Below, in pieces: positions 1-8,058 of a DNA stretch of 13,130 nt. The notes beneath the pieces are model-generated. The model made no database searches. It saw nothing but the letters and a program-made list of their open reading frames with translations, and had not been told where the DNA came from. The position numbers and the translations under genes are program-made. The stretch comes from Methylocapsa sp. (lineage in GTDB: Bacteria; Pseudomonadota; Alphaproteobacteria; Rhizobiales; Beijerinckiaceae). The number at the start of each line of letters is the position of its first letter. Position 1 is the first letter of the stretch. The stretch is taken from positions 1 to 13,130 of the forward strand of contig PLUZ01000248.1 in the NCBI GenBank assembly GCA_003162995.1, given 5' to 3'.

Positions 1-791
1 CCCAAACGGCCGAGAGCCCAACGGCGAATAGCCGCGATGGCGACGAAGGTGAGCAACCCGGAACCCGAGGCAAAGATCATAGAACCCGATCTCGTTATCG
101 CGATGGCGCTCGCGCAGATAACAAAGCCCGTCAGACAGGCGACCGACGAGATAAGAAATTTCCTTTTGGCTTTGACATTATTGGAGCCGCGTGTCTCGTG
201 ACGCTCAAAAACGAGGAGGCCGCAGGCGGCCGACAATGTCATTCCGAGGCAGGCAATTTCGAGCGCTGACTCGCGATGCGCCAAAATGTTGATACCGAAT
301 AAATCATGCAAAAAAAGGTCTTGCAAGAGGCAGGCAAAAGCAATGAAAACCACCGCCGCAGTTGTGCTGATCAAGATCGATTCGGCCCGGTTACGATTGA
401 TCGCGACCGCAGCCGTCAGCAAGAGCATACCGGCAGCCGAGAGATAATTCACAAGGGCGATCGCCGTTGCCCCTACGTCGACACTGATGCTTCCGGTAAT
501 CCCGTTCCGGAAGCCAGGGCTCACGCTCGTCCAGACCGGATTCGCCAAAAATGGCAGCGGCAATATTTGAATGATCATCAAAACCGCCGGAAGTGCCGCC
601 CCGAGGAGATAGGGACGCGAAACCACCTCTGACATATGCTGCGCCTCGCGTGCGGGCAATTTGACCGAAACGAGAATAAGCCCGGCCGCGAGCAGGAATG
701 GAATGAGATAAGGAAGAAGAAGTCCATCCACTGTAACGATCACTGGACAAAGCCCAATAAGGCCGAGGAGGATGAAATGAGCAGAGGACAT
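1..791 (-). CDS. O-antigen ligase-like polytopic membrane protein (N-terminal part, cut by window edge)
   Basis: An open frame of 263 codons runs from an ATG at 791 off the left edge, with no stop. The product is very hydrophobic, with about eight likely membrane segments at roughly residues 4-20, 25-45, 62-82, 105-128, 138-160, 178-198, 212-232 and 238-258. The stretch SISVDVGATAIALVNYLS, followed by a second membrane block and the motif ERHETR, resembles my recollection of rhizobial O-antigen ligase or polymerase (WaaL/Wzy-type) proteins, which join or polymerise polysaccharide repeat units at the periplasmic face of the inner membrane. The gene lies 93 nt downstream of fcl on the same strand, which fits a polysaccharide locus. 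No good Shine-Dalgarno precedes the ATG, and the frame stays open upstream into fcl, so the start is uncertain. The catalytic periplasmic loop would lie outside the window. It could instead be another polysaccharide membrane protein, such as a flippase. Confidence 0.6.
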   Translation of the reverse strand, partial: MSSAHFILLGLIGLCPVIVTVDGLLLPYLIPFLLAAGLILVSVKLPAREAQHMSEVVSRPYLLGAALPAVLMIIQILPLPFLANPVWTSVSPGFRNGITGSISVDVGATAIALVNYLSAAGMLLLTAAVAINRNRAESILISTTAAVVFIAFACLLQDLFLHDLFGINILAHRESALEIACLGMTLSAACGLLVFERHETRGSNNVKAKRKFLISSVACLTGFVICASAIAITRSGSMIFASGSGLLTFVAIAAIRRWALGRL

Positions 792-884
792 GTGATTTGA
801 TCTGGTCTGGAAGGAATTGAAAAAGGTTTGAGGAGCGCGTTCATACAGGACATTCGCCTGCAAGTCACGATGTGGTCGCGCGCA

Positions 885-1850
885 TTACGTGGTTGCGGAT
901 TCGCTTATTTGTGTCTGCGCAAACCATCGATAAACTTCGCGAATGCCTTCTTCGAGGCCGATTTTCGGCCGCCAGCCTAGCGCCGCCAATCGGCTTGAAT
1001 CCATCAGTTTGCGCGGCGTGCCGTCCGGTTTGCTGGTATCGAAAACGAGTTTCCCTTCGAAGCCGGTGACACGGCCAACCGTCTCGGCAAGCTGGCGGAT
1101 GCTGACGTCGGAGCCGGCGCCACAATTGATCGGCTCGCTGCCGTCATAGCGATCCATCAGAAACACCACGGCATCGGCCAAATCATCGACATAGAGAAAC
1201 TCACGCATGGGGGTTCCGGTGCCCCAGACGACAACCTCCGTTTTACCGGTGGCCTTGGCCGCGTGGAATTTGCGGATAAGGGCCGGCAAGACGTGGCTCG
1301 TCGAAAGATCGAAATTGTCGTTCAGGCCGTAGAGATTGCATGGCATGATCGAAATATAGCGTCGGCCATACTGGCGCCGGTACGCCTGACACAGTTTAAT
1401 GCCGGCGATTTTCGCAACCGCGTACCATTCGTTGGTTGGCTCGAGTGGACCGGTCAACAGCGCGTCTTCCTTGATCGGTTGCGGCGCGAATTTCGGGTAG
1501 ATGCAGGATGATCCAAGAAAGACAAGCTGCTCGACATCGGCCAGATGTGCAGCCTGAATGACATTCGTCTCAATCACGAGATTATCGAAAAGAAAATCCG
1601 CAGGGTAAGAGTCATTCGCAAGGATTCCGCCGACCTTGGCGGCGGCGAGGATGATCACATCAGGCTTGGCCCGCGCCACCCATTGCCGGACGGCGTCCTG
1701 CTCGCGCAGATCGACATCGCGACGGTCCACCGTCAGGATTTCCGCGTCTTCGCCCACGAGCCGGCGCATGATCGCCGAGCCAACCATGCCACGATGGCCG
1801 GCGACCCAAATTCGCCGCTTGTTCCCGGCCTTCGCCGAAAGCTGATCCAT
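885..1850 (-). CDS. fcl: GDP-L-fucose synthase (GDP-4-keto-6-deoxymannose epimerase/reductase)
   Basis: This cytosolic enzyme epimerises and reduces GDP-4-keto-6-deoxy-D-mannose to GDP-L-fucose with NADPH, the second step of GDP-fucose synthesis. The 321-residue product is a short-chain dehydrogenase-type protein. It has the Rossmann glycine motif GHRGMVG at 18-24, SSCIYP at 114-119, and YAVAK with Tyr143 and Lys147. Ser114, Cys116, Tyr143, Lys147 and His186 all match the known E. coli Fcl catalytic residues (107, 109, 136, 140, 179) with a constant offset of 7. I chose the ATG at 1850 because GAGGAG at 1862-1857 sits 6 nt upstream. A longer reading would use a GTG at 1874 inside gmd and has no such support. 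The Shine-Dalgarno overlaps the gmd stop codon, so the two genes are probably translationally coupled. Also called wcaG. Confidence 0.95.
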   Translation of the reverse strand: MDQLSAKAGNKRRIWVAGHRGMVGSAIMRRLVGEDAEILTVDRRDVDLREQDAVRQWVARAKPDVIILAAAKVGGILANDSYPADFLFDNLVIETNVIQAAHLADVEQLVFLGSSCIYPKFAPQPIKEDALLTGPLEPTNEWYAVAKIAGIKLCQAYRRQYGRRYISIMPCNLYGLNDNFDLSTSHVLPALIRKFHAAKATGKTEVVVWGTGTPMREFLYVDDLADAVVFLMDRYDGSEPINCGAGSDVSIRQLAETVGRVTGFEGKLVFDTSKPDGTPRKLMDSSRLAALGWRPKIGLEEGIREVYRWFAQTQISESATT

Positions 1851-1860
1851 GCAATGCTCC

Positions 1861-2919
1861 TCAGATCCGGCCACGTTTCTTCATAACGATCAAGTCGCTC
1901 GCGACCATGTCCGATACGAGCTGTGGAAATTCGATCGTGTGCTTCCAGCCAAGTTTCTTGAACGCCTTGCTGGGATCGCCGAGAAGGAGATCGACCTCCG
2001 TCGGACGAAAATAACGCGGATCGATCTCGACGAGGACCCGGCCGGTTTTTTTGTCGAAACCACGCTCTTCGACTCCGGCTCCTTTCCACCCGATTTCGAT
2101 GCCAAGCTCTGCAAAGGCGCGCTCGACGAATTCGCGCACCGTATGGGCTTCCCCCGTCGCCAAGACATAATCGTCCGGCTCGGGCTGTTGCAGAATCCGC
2201 CACATGCCCTCGACGTAATCGCGCGCGTGGCCCCAATCCCGCTTGGCATCAAGGTTGCCCAAAAACAGCCTATCCTGAAAGCCCAAATGGATTGCTGCGA
2301 CCGCGCGGGTGATTTTTCGCGTGACGAAGGTCTCGGCCCTTGTCGGACCTTCATGATTGAAAAGGATTCCATTCGAAGCGTGTAGCCCATAGGCTTCGCG
2401 GTAATTGATCGTGATCCAGTAAGCGTAGAGTTTTGCAGCGGCGTAGGGCGAGCGGGGATAAAATGGCGTCTCCTCGTTTTGCGGGACCGCCTGCACTTTT
2501 CCATAAAGCTCCGAAGTCGACGCCTGATAGAAACGGGTTCTTTGCTCAAGGCGCAGGATGCGGATAGCTTCGAGAAGGCGGAGCGTGCCAAGCGCGTCTG
2601 CATTCGCCGTGTATTCCGGCGTCTCGAAACTGACCTGGACATGGCTTTGCGCGGCGAGGTTGTAAATTTCGTCGGGCTGAACCTCCTGCACGATGCGAAT
2701 AAGGTTTGTTGAATCGGTCAGGTCGCCATAATGCAGCAAAAAGTCACCGATATTCTCATGCGGGTCATGATATAAATGATCGACCCGGTCTGTATTGATC
2801 AATGATGACCGCCGTTTCACGCCATGCACGATGTAGTTTTTTGTCAGAAGGAGTTCGGCGAGCAAAGCGCCATCCTGTCCGGTAATGCCGGTAATCAAGG
2901 CTACTTTTTTCGATGCCAT
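1861..2919 (-). CDS. gmd: GDP-mannose 4,6-dehydratase
   Basis: Gmd converts GDP-D-mannose to GDP-4-keto-6-deoxy-D-mannose in the cytosol, using tightly bound NADP. This is the first step towards GDP-L-fucose and also towards GDP-rhamnose or perosamine. The 352-residue product has the usual family length. It shows the NADP-binding motif GITGQDG at 11-17, the KRRSS loop at 35-39 that forms tetramer contacts in this family, STSELYG at 134-140 and YAAAK at 159-163. Thr135, Glu137, Tyr159 and Lys163 match the E. coli catalytic set (132, 134, 156, 160) with a constant offset of 3. One departure from the E. coli-type motif is [13 protein letters not shown], where E. coli has FNHESPRRGETFV. It heads the minus-strand run gmd-fcl-ligase; the next step is done by the adjacent fcl, which argues for GDP-fucose as the product. 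GAGG lies about 10 nt upstream of the ATG. Confidence 0.96.
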   Translation of the reverse strand: MASKKVALITGITGQDGALLAELLLTKNYIVHGVKRRSSLINTDRVDHLYHDPHENIGDFLLHYGDLTDSTNLIRIVQEVQPDEIYNLAAQSHVQVSFETPEYTANADALGTLRLLEAIRILRLEQRTRFYQASTSELYGKVQAVPQNEETPFYPRSPYAAAKLYAYWITINYREAYGLHASNGILFNHEGPTRAETFVTRKITRAVAAIHLGFQDRLFLGNLDAKRDWGHARDYVEGMWRILQQPEPDDYVLATGEAHTVREFVERAFAELGIEIGWKGAGVEERGFDKKTGRVLVEIDPRYFRPTEVDLLLGDPSKAFKKLGWKHTIEFPQLVSDMVASDLIVMKKRGRI

Positions 2920-3032
2920 GCGAGATAAAACCTCAAACTCGTGCTCCAGCAGGAGCGGATGCGGTACTGTTTGCTATATCAATGCAACGCTAGCAGAAAA
3001 GCAATGTTCACGCTCTCCCAAATCGCCGCGGC

Positions 3033-3038
3033 ATTATA
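3033..3038 (-). promoter_or_regulatory. Possible -10 element for the gmd-fcl unit
   Basis: Read on the minus strand, the 186-nt gap between maeB and gmd contains a perfect TATAAT at 3038-3033. A start site about 7 nt downstream would give a leader of roughly 105 nt before the gmd ATG. The hexamer about 17 nt upstream, CTGCGC, is a poor -35, so this is a consensus match at one box only. A 10-bp palindrome, AAACCGGTTT, lies at 3067-3076, near where a -35 region or operator would be. No U-tract terminator follows maeB, so read-through from maeB into gmd cannot be excluded. Confidence 0.3.
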
Positions 3039-3105
3039 ACGCTTTTCCCGTGCGGGCGCAGGCTTAAAACCGGTTTGGCGAGGACGATTTCGCTTTCGTT
3101 CCTGT

Positions 3106-5388
3106 TCAGCTCTCTCCTTGCGCTTGGGCGACCGAGACCGCGGTCATATTGATGATGCCGCGCACTGTCACCGAAGGCGTCAGGATGTGGGCGGGTTTGG
3201 CCGTGCCGAGAAGAATTGGGCCGACCGGCTGGGTGTCGGCCATGATCATTGTCATCGTATAGGCAATATTGGCGGCGTCGAGATTGGGCATAACAAGAAC
3301 ATTCGCCTCGCCCTTCAGACGCGAGGCTGGCAACACAAGATCGCGCATCGCCTGCGACAAAGCGGTATTGGCCTGCATCTCTCCATCGGCTTCAAGATCT
3401 GGGGCGCGCTCGCGGAGGATTTCCAGTGCGTCGCGCATCTTAACGGTCGAGGGCGTGTCATCCGAACCGAAATCCGAATGCGACACAAGGGCGATTTTCG
3501 GTTCGATACCGAATCGGCGAACGTGAGCGGCGCACATCAATGCGATTTCTGCGATCTCGGGGGCAGAGGGATCGCGCCGGACATGCGTGTCGGCGATAAA
3601 AAAGGGACCCTTATTGGTAATCATCAAGCACATCGCGGCAAGATCATTCGCTCCAGGAACGAGCCCGATAATGTCCTTGATATAGGGCAAGTGCGGATTG
3701 AAACGCCCGTCGAGGCCGCAAATCATTGCGTCGGCGTCGCCACGTTTCACCGCGATCGCCGCGATCACCGTCGAATTTGTCCGGACCAAGGCGCGCGCGG
3801 CCTTGGGCGTAATCCCATGCCGTCCGGCCGACTCAAGACAGGTCTCGACATAGTCACGATACCGCGGATCGTTACCTGGATCGATGAGTTCGAAGTCCTT
3901 TCCAGAGCGCACAGACAGCCCAAAGCGCTCTATGCGGGCCTCGATAACTTCCGGACGGCCAACGAGAATCGGTTTGGCGACCCCTTCTTCGACGACGGTT
4001 TGGGTTGCGCGCAGGACTCGTTCATCCTCGCCCTCCGCATAAATCACCCGCATCGGGCACGCTTTGGCGGCTTGCATCACGGGCTTCATGACAAAGCCGG
4101 AACGGAACACAAAGCGCGACAATGTCTCTTCATAAAGTGTAAAATCAGTGATCGGCCTTTTCGCGATGCCCGAGTCCATCGCAGCCCTTGCAACCGCCGG
4201 CGCGATGCGCAGGATCAAGCGCGGATCGAAAGGCGATGGAATGAGACTGTTCTTGCCGTAATTCCGCGCCTCGCCGCCATAGGCCCTGGCGACCACGTCG
4301 GACGGCGGCTCATGCGCCAGTTGCGCGATCGCGCGGCTTGCGGCGAGCTTCATTGCCTCGTTGATGCTCGTGGCCCCAACATCGAGAGCGCCGCGAAAAA
4401 TATAGGGGAAGCAGAGGACGTTGTTCACCTGATTGGGGAAATCGGACCGCCCCGTGCAAATCAGGGCGTCCGGCCGCGCCGCGGATGCGGCGCCAGGCTC
4501 GATTTCCGGCGTGGGATTGGCCAGCGCCATAACCAGCGGCCGTTCGGCCATTTCCTTGACCATCTCCGGCGTCAAGACGCCTCCCGCCGAAAGCCCGAGA
4601 AAAATATCGGCACGGCCGATGACATCTTTGAGCGTCCGCGCGGCCGTGTCTTGGGCATAGATCTCCACTTGGCTATTCATCAGGGCTTTACGGCCGCGAT
4701 AAACGACGCCCTCGATGTCGGTGACGAAAATGTTCTCGCACTTGGCGCCGAGAACGACGAGAAAATCGAGGCAAGCGAGCGCCGCCGCGCCAGCGCCTGA
4801 GGTCACGATCTTGACGGAGCCGAGGGTTTTGCCAGTAATCTCCATGGCATTGAGGACCGCCGCGCCGACGATGATCGCGGTGCCGTGCTGATCATCGTGA
4901 AACACCGGAATCGCCATGCGTTGGCGCAGCTTGCGCTCAACCTCGAAACATTCCGGCGCCTTGATATCCTCGAGATTGATGCCGCCAAAGGTAGGCTCCA
5001 GCGCGGCCACGATATCGACCAGGCGGTCGACATCGGTCTCCGCGAGTTCAATATCGAAAACGTCGATGCCGGCGAATTTCTTAAAGAGAACCGCTTTGCC
5101 TTCCATCACGGGTTTGCCGGCCAGGGGACCGATGTTGCCTAGTCCCAAGACCGCGGTGCCGTTGGTCACCACCGCAACGAGATTTTGCCGGACTGTGAGC
5201 TCGGCTGCCGCGCTGGGATCGGCGGCGATCGCGAGGCATGCGGCGGCGACGCCGGGCGAGTAGGCAAGCGAGAGATCATGCTGCGTGGCAAGCGGCTTGG
5301 TTGCCACGATCTCGAATTTGCCGGGACGAGGCGAACGATGGTAGAGGAGCGCGCTCGACGCCAAATCTGAGCTGATGGAGTCGGCCAT
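3106..5388 (-). CDS. maeB: NADP-dependent malic enzyme with phosphotransacetylase-like C-terminal domain
   Basis: MaeB oxidatively decarboxylates malate to pyruvate with NADP, supplying NADPH and pyruvate in the cytosol. The 760-residue product has the full MaeB length. The malic enzyme part (about 1-425) has SLAYSPGVA with Tyr43, [17 protein letters not shown] with the conserved lysine, the metal-binding [11 protein letters not shown] at 138-148 (Glu140, Asp141), FHDDQHGT at 163-170 (Asp165, Asp166) and the NADP-binding [15 protein letters not shown] around 196-210. Residues from about 430 to the end are phosphotransacetylase-like. In this family that domain generally acts as an allosteric acetyl-CoA-sensing and assembly module rather than as an active Pta. 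The start at 5388 matches the usual N-terminus (MADSIS, then YHRSPRPGK). A longer frame to 5919 would lie antisense to panC and is rejected. Only a weak GAAAG precedes the ATG. The AT-rich stretch at 5401-5412 may hold its -10 region, but I find no matching -35. Confidence 0.95.
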   Translation of the reverse strand: MADSISSDLASSALLYHRSPRPGKFEIVATKPLATQHDLSLAYSPGVAAACLAIAADPSAAAELTVRQNLVAVVTNGTAVLGLGNIGPLAGKPVMEGKAVLFKKFAGIDVFDIELAETDVDRLVDIVAALEPTFGGINLEDIKAPECFEVERKLRQRMAIPVFHDDQHGTAIIVGAAVLNAMEITGKTLGSVKIVTSGAGAAALACLDFLVVLGAKCENIFVTDIEGVVYRGRKALMNSQVEIYAQDTAARTLKDVIGRADIFLGLSAGGVLTPEMVKEMAERPLVMALANPTPEIEPGAASAARPDALICTGRSDFPNQVNNVLCFPYIFRGALDVGATSINEAMKLAASRAIAQLAHEPPSDVVARAYGGEARNYGKNSLIPSPFDPRLILRIAPAVARAAMDSGIAKRPITDFTLYEETLSRFVFRSGFVMKPVMQAAKACPMRVIYAEGEDERVLRATQTVVEEGVAKPILVGRPEVIEARIERFGLSVRSGKDFELIDPGNDPRYRDYVETCLESAGRHGITPKAARALVRTNSTVIAAIAVKRGDADAMICGLDGRFNPHLPYIKDIIGLVPGANDLAAMCLMITNKGPFFIADTHVRRDPSAPEIAEIALMCAAHVRRFGIEPKIALVSHSDFGSDDTPSTVKMRDALEILRERAPDLEADGEMQANTALSQAMRDLVLPASRLKGEANVLVMPNLDAANIAYTMTMIMADTQPVGPILLGTAKPAHILTPSVTVRGIINMTAVSVAQAQGES

Positions 5389-5465
5389 GAACCAGCTTTC
5401 TATTAAAATATAACGCACGGGATAGCTGGACCCCGCGCCGATGTCCACCACCGCGAAGAGCGAGT

Positions 5466-5493
5466 TTGACGCGCCTGCGCGCCTCAGGATTAC
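5466..5493 (+). promoter_or_regulatory. Possible sigma70-type promoter for panC
   Basis: In the 114-nt gap between the divergent maeB and panC, TTGACG at 5466-5471 (5 of 6 consensus) is followed after 16 nt by GATTAC at 5488-5493 (3 of 6). Transcription would then start near 5500, only a few bases before the ATG at 5503. If so, that ATG would be almost leaderless, or the ATG at 5521 would be the real start. The match is modest. Confidence 0.22.
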
Positions 5494-5502
5494 GACAGAC
5501 GG

Positions 5503-6384
5503 ATGAAACAAAGCCAATCCATGGCCGCTAGCGAAGCAAGCCGTATCGAAATTGTCCATGACGTGGCGGGCCTCCGGGCGAGGCTTGCGGAATGGCGGCG
5601 CGCGGGCGAGACGATCGGCCTCGTGCCGACCATGGGCGCGCTTCATGCCGGACATATTTCCCTTGTCGATGAAGCCAAAAAACACGCTGGCAAGATCGTT
5701 CTGTCGATTTTCGTCAACCCGGCGCAATTCGCGCCAGGGGAAGATTTCGGCGCCTATCCGCGCTCTCTCGAGGCGGACGTGGCCAAATTTGCCTTTGCCG
5801 GAGGCGATTTGGTTTTCGCGCCCGCCACCGCGCAAATCTATCCGCCCGGCTTTGCAACCACGCTCGCCATGGGCGGTCCGGCGGCCGCCGGACTTGAGGA
5901 TCGGTTCCGGCCGGCGCATTTTGCCGGCGTCGCGACCATCGTGGCAAAGCTCCTCAACCAGAGCCGGCCAGACGTCGCGATCTTCGGCGAGAAAGACTAT
6001 CAGCAGTTAAAAGTCGTGACCCAAATGGTCCGCGATCTCGATTTCGAGACCAGGATTGCCGGTGCGCCGACGGTGCGCGAGCCTGACGGATTGGCTCTCT
6101 CATCGCGCAATGTCTATTTGTCGGCAAAAGAGCGCGCCGTTGCGCCTTCTCTGTATGCGGCGCTTCGCCGGTGTGCCCGCGACATCAGTGAAGGGGTCAC
6201 GATCCAGACCGCTCTCGATACCGCCCGGAAAACTGTCGCGGCGGCTGGATTCGTCACGGATTATTTCGAAGCGCGCCACGCGGAAACTTTGGCGCCGGTC
6301 ATTTCGCGCGACGAGGGGCAGATCCGGCTTTTGGCGGCGGCGAAATTGGGCAAGACACGGCTTATTGATAACGTCGGCCTCTAG
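5503..6384 (+). CDS. panC: Pantoate--beta-alanine ligase (pantothenate synthetase)
   Basis: PanC joins D-pantoate and beta-alanine using ATP, through a pantoyl-adenylate intermediate, in the last step of pantothenate (and so coenzyme A) synthesis. The 293-residue product has the family length and all key motifs: PTMGALHAGH at 42-51 with the HIGH-like His48 and His51, FVNPAQF at 70-76, FGEKDYQQL at 161-169, and the KMSKS-like LSSRN at 199-203. The domain order of a nucleotidyl-transferase fold followed by a small C-terminal lid is intact. Two in-frame starts are possible, 5503 and 5521 (codon 7), and neither has a clear Shine-Dalgarno. The conserved part begins well after both. panB and panD are not in the window, so panC appears as a single gene here, diverging from maeB with 114 nt between them. 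Confidence 0.95.
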   Translation: MKQSQSMAASEASRIEIVHDVAGLRARLAEWRRAGETIGLVPTMGALHAGHISLVDEAKKHAGKIVLSIFVNPAQFAPGEDFGAYPRSLEADVAKFAFAGGDLVFAPATAQIYPPGFATTLAMGGPAAAGLEDRFRPAHFAGVATIVAKLLNQSRPDVAIFGEKDYQQLKVVTQMVRDLDFETRIAGAPTVREPDGLALSSRNVYLSAKERAVAPSLYAALRRCARDISEGVTIQTALDTARKTVAAAGFVTDYFEARHAETLAPVISRDEGQIRLLAAAKLGKTRLIDNVGL

Positions 6385-6394
6385 GTCACGACGA

Positions 6395-6417
6395 TTTTGG
6401 ATTGAACCAATCCAAAA
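6395..6417. repeat. Perfect 10-bp inverted repeat between panC and the transporter
   Basis: TTTTGGATTG at 6395-6404 is followed by the loop AAC and then its exact reverse complement CAATCCAAAA at 6408-6417. It starts 10 nt after the panC stop and is centred about 93 nt before the transporter ATG. No run of T follows on the plus strand, and the stem is AT-rich. A classical Rho-independent terminator is therefore unlikely. An operator for the transporter, a transcript-stabilising hairpin or a dispersed intergenic repeat are alternatives. Confidence 0.6.
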
Positions 6418-6498
6418 AACCAGTTTCCACTTTTCCTCATCCCGCTCTAAGCCGGTACTGGGTCGGTTCTCCCTCCCGCCGGTCCCTGAGGAGCAAAC

Positions 6499-7734
6499 AT
6501 GCTTCACCTTTTGCATGAGCTTTCGCCCAAACAGCGCAGCGCGGTCTTGGCGAGCTATCTCGGCTGGACGCTCGATGCTTTCGATTTCTTCATTCTCGTC
6601 TTTGTCATGGACGACATCGCGAAAGAATTCGGTACCGACGTAAAGGAAGTGACCTTCGCGATCTTCCTGACTTTGGCGGCAAGGCCATTGGGCGCCCTTG
6701 TCTTTGGCCTCGCCGCCGACCGCTTTGGCCGAAGGCCCGTGCTGATGATCGACATTCTTTGCTTTTCCGTGCTCGAATTCGCTTCCGGCTTTGCCCCGAA
6801 CCTTGGTTTTCTCCTTATCCTTCGCACGCTCTTTGGTGTGGCCATGGGGGGCGAATGGGGTGTCGGCGCTTCACTCACGATGGAAACAATTCCCCCTAAA
6901 ACGCGGGGCGTGGTGTCGGGGATTCTTCAAACCGGCTATCCGAGCGGCTACCTTCTCGCCTCGATCACCTATTTCGCACTTTATGGCACAATCGGCTGGC
7001 GCGGCATGTTCATGGTGGGCGCGCTGCCTGCGCTGCTTGTCCTTTTCATTCGCGCCAAAGTCGAGGAATCTCCGGCGTTCTTGGCTCGCACCACCGCAAG
7101 GCAAGACTCAGGTCTCGTCAGAATGCTGCGCGACAATGCCGGACGCTTCCTCTATGTCGTTTTGCTCATGACGGCTTTCAATTTCTTCAGCCATGGCACG
7201 CAAGACCTCTACCCGACCTTCCTGCGGCTGCAACATCATTTCGCGCCACAGACCGTCGGTCTCATCGCGATCGTCTATAATATCGGCGCGATCCTCGGCG
7301 GAATGACATTCGGCGCTTTATCGGAAAGGATCGGCCGCCGCCGTGGCATCGTGATCGCGGCGCTGGGCGCGCTTCTTGTCATTCCGCTTTGGGCCTATGG
7401 CACGAGCCCCGTTCTGCTTGCCACCGGCGCCTTCTTCATGCAGTTTGCTGTCCAGGGCGCATGGGGCATCGTGCCAGTGCATCTCAATGAGCTGTCGCCG
7501 CACGAAGTGCGCGGCACGTTCCCAGGCTGTGCCTATCAGATCGGCAATTTGCTCGCCTCTGCCAACGCTACACTTCAGGCGTCGATTGCCGATGCTAATG
7601 GCGGCAATTATGCCTTTGCGCTTGCTATCGTTGCCGCGCTTGTCGCGGTGGTGCTTGCCTGCCTCACGGCGTTTGGCGGTGAAGCGCATGGCATCAAATT
7701 TCCCGGCTGCCCGGAAAATCCGGCGAATGGTTAG
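6499..7734 (+). CDS. MFS monocarboxylate:H+ symporter, sialate/lactate (SHS, Jen1-like) family
   Basis: This is an inner-membrane secondary transporter of 411 residues with about twelve hydrophobic segments. The start GWTLDAFDFFILVFV at 22-36 is typical of SHS-family carriers (NanT, Jen1). The MFS loop motif appears as GLAADRFGRRP at 70-80 between helices 2 and 3, and again as GALSERIGRRRG at 272-283. The second half begins with NFFSHGTQDLYPT at 228-240. This matches exactly the NXX[S/T]HX[S/T]QDXXXT signature described for the yeast lactate/pyruvate carrier Jen1, where it lines the substrate path. I therefore infer uptake of lactate, pyruvate or a similar monocarboxylate with protons. Sialic acid is less likely because no nan genes are near. 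The start is firm: GAGGAG lies 6-7 nt upstream of the ATG. The acylphosphatase gene follows after 8 nt. A 10-bp inverted repeat lies upstream. Confidence 0.85.
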   Translation: MLHLLHELSPKQRSAVLASYLGWTLDAFDFFILVFVMDDIAKEFGTDVKEVTFAIFLTLAARPLGALVFGLAADRFGRRPVLMIDILCFSVLEFASGFAPNLGFLLILRTLFGVAMGGEWGVGASLTMETIPPKTRGVVSGILQTGYPSGYLLASITYFALYGTIGWRGMFMVGALPALLVLFIRAKVEESPAFLARTTARQDSGLVRMLRDNAGRFLYVVLLMTAFNFFSHGTQDLYPTFLRLQHHFAPQTVGLIAIVYNIGAILGGMTFGALSERIGRRRGIVIAALGALLVIPLWAYGTSPVLLATGAFFMQFAVQGAWGIVPVHLNELSPHEVRGTFPGCAYQIGNLLASANATLQASIADANGGNYAFALAIVAALVAVVLACLTAFGGEAHGIKFPGCPENPANG

Positions 7735-7742
7735 GTGCGGTC

Positions 7743-8048
7743 ATGGCCAGCGGACAAATGATCGTTCGTGTGATGGTCAGGGGCAGAGTCCAAGGCGTCG
7801 GCTACCGCGCCTGGACACAAATCGAGGCGACGTCGCGAGGCATTTCGGGCTGGGTAAGAAATCGCTCGAACGGCGATGTCGAAGCTCTCTTCGCCGGTCC
7901 GCCGGACGCCGTCGAAGTCCTTTGCGCGGCCTGTTGGCGTGGCCCCGCACACGCGCGGGTCGATAAGGTGGAGGTCACGCAAGCCAGTGCGGCGGCGCTC
8001 ACGGAGCCAGGCGCGGGGCCGGGGTTTCGTCTAGTCGCCACGCTTTAA
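7743..8048 (+). CDS. acyP: Acylphosphatase
   Basis: Acylphosphatases are small cytosolic enzymes that hydrolyse carboxyl-phosphate bonds, for example in acetyl phosphate or carbamoyl phosphate. The 101-residue product has the family length. It carries the phosphate-binding loop GRVQGVGYRAW at 14-24 with catalytic Arg22, then GISGWVRNRSNGDVEALFAGP at 33-53 with catalytic Asn40. The C-terminal strand ends in GFRLVATL. The ATG lies 8 nt after the transporter stop, and the ribosome-binding AGGTG overlaps that stop codon, so the two genes are almost certainly co-transcribed and probably coupled. Its physiological substrate is not evident. A link to acyl phosphates made from imported monocarboxylates is speculation. 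The gene converges on the downstream hydrolase with only 10 nt between the stop codons. Confidence 0.95.
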   Translation: MASGQMIVRVMVRGRVQGVGYRAWTQIEATSRGISGWVRNRSNGDVEALFAGPPDAVEVLCAACWRGPAHARVDKVEVTQASAAALTEPGAGPGFRLVATL

Positions 8049-8058
8049 TGCAGCGCAT

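Noticed and set aside
306..750. Overlapping frames of about 110 codons on both strands
   Set aside because: They are out-of-frame shadows of the hydrophobic membrane protein encoded from 791 leftwards, whose frame gives coherent membrane segments.
1851..1874. Eight extra N-terminal residues of fcl from a GTG at 1874
   Set aside because: The ATG at 1850 has GAGGAG at the right distance, and the extension is not part of the conserved family.
3118..4800. A 560-codon open frame on the plus strand opposite maeB
   Set aside because: It lies entirely antisense to the well-conserved maeB. Its product is rich in Arg, His and Gly with no recognisable domain, as expected from the complement of GC-biased codons.
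5389..5919. An extra 177 residues at the N-terminus of maeB, including a piece reading VVDIG like the start of Ppx/GppA proteins
   Set aside because: Most of it is antisense to panC, and MaeB proteins normally begin at the ATG at 5388. The Ppx-like look covers only a few residues and has no further support.
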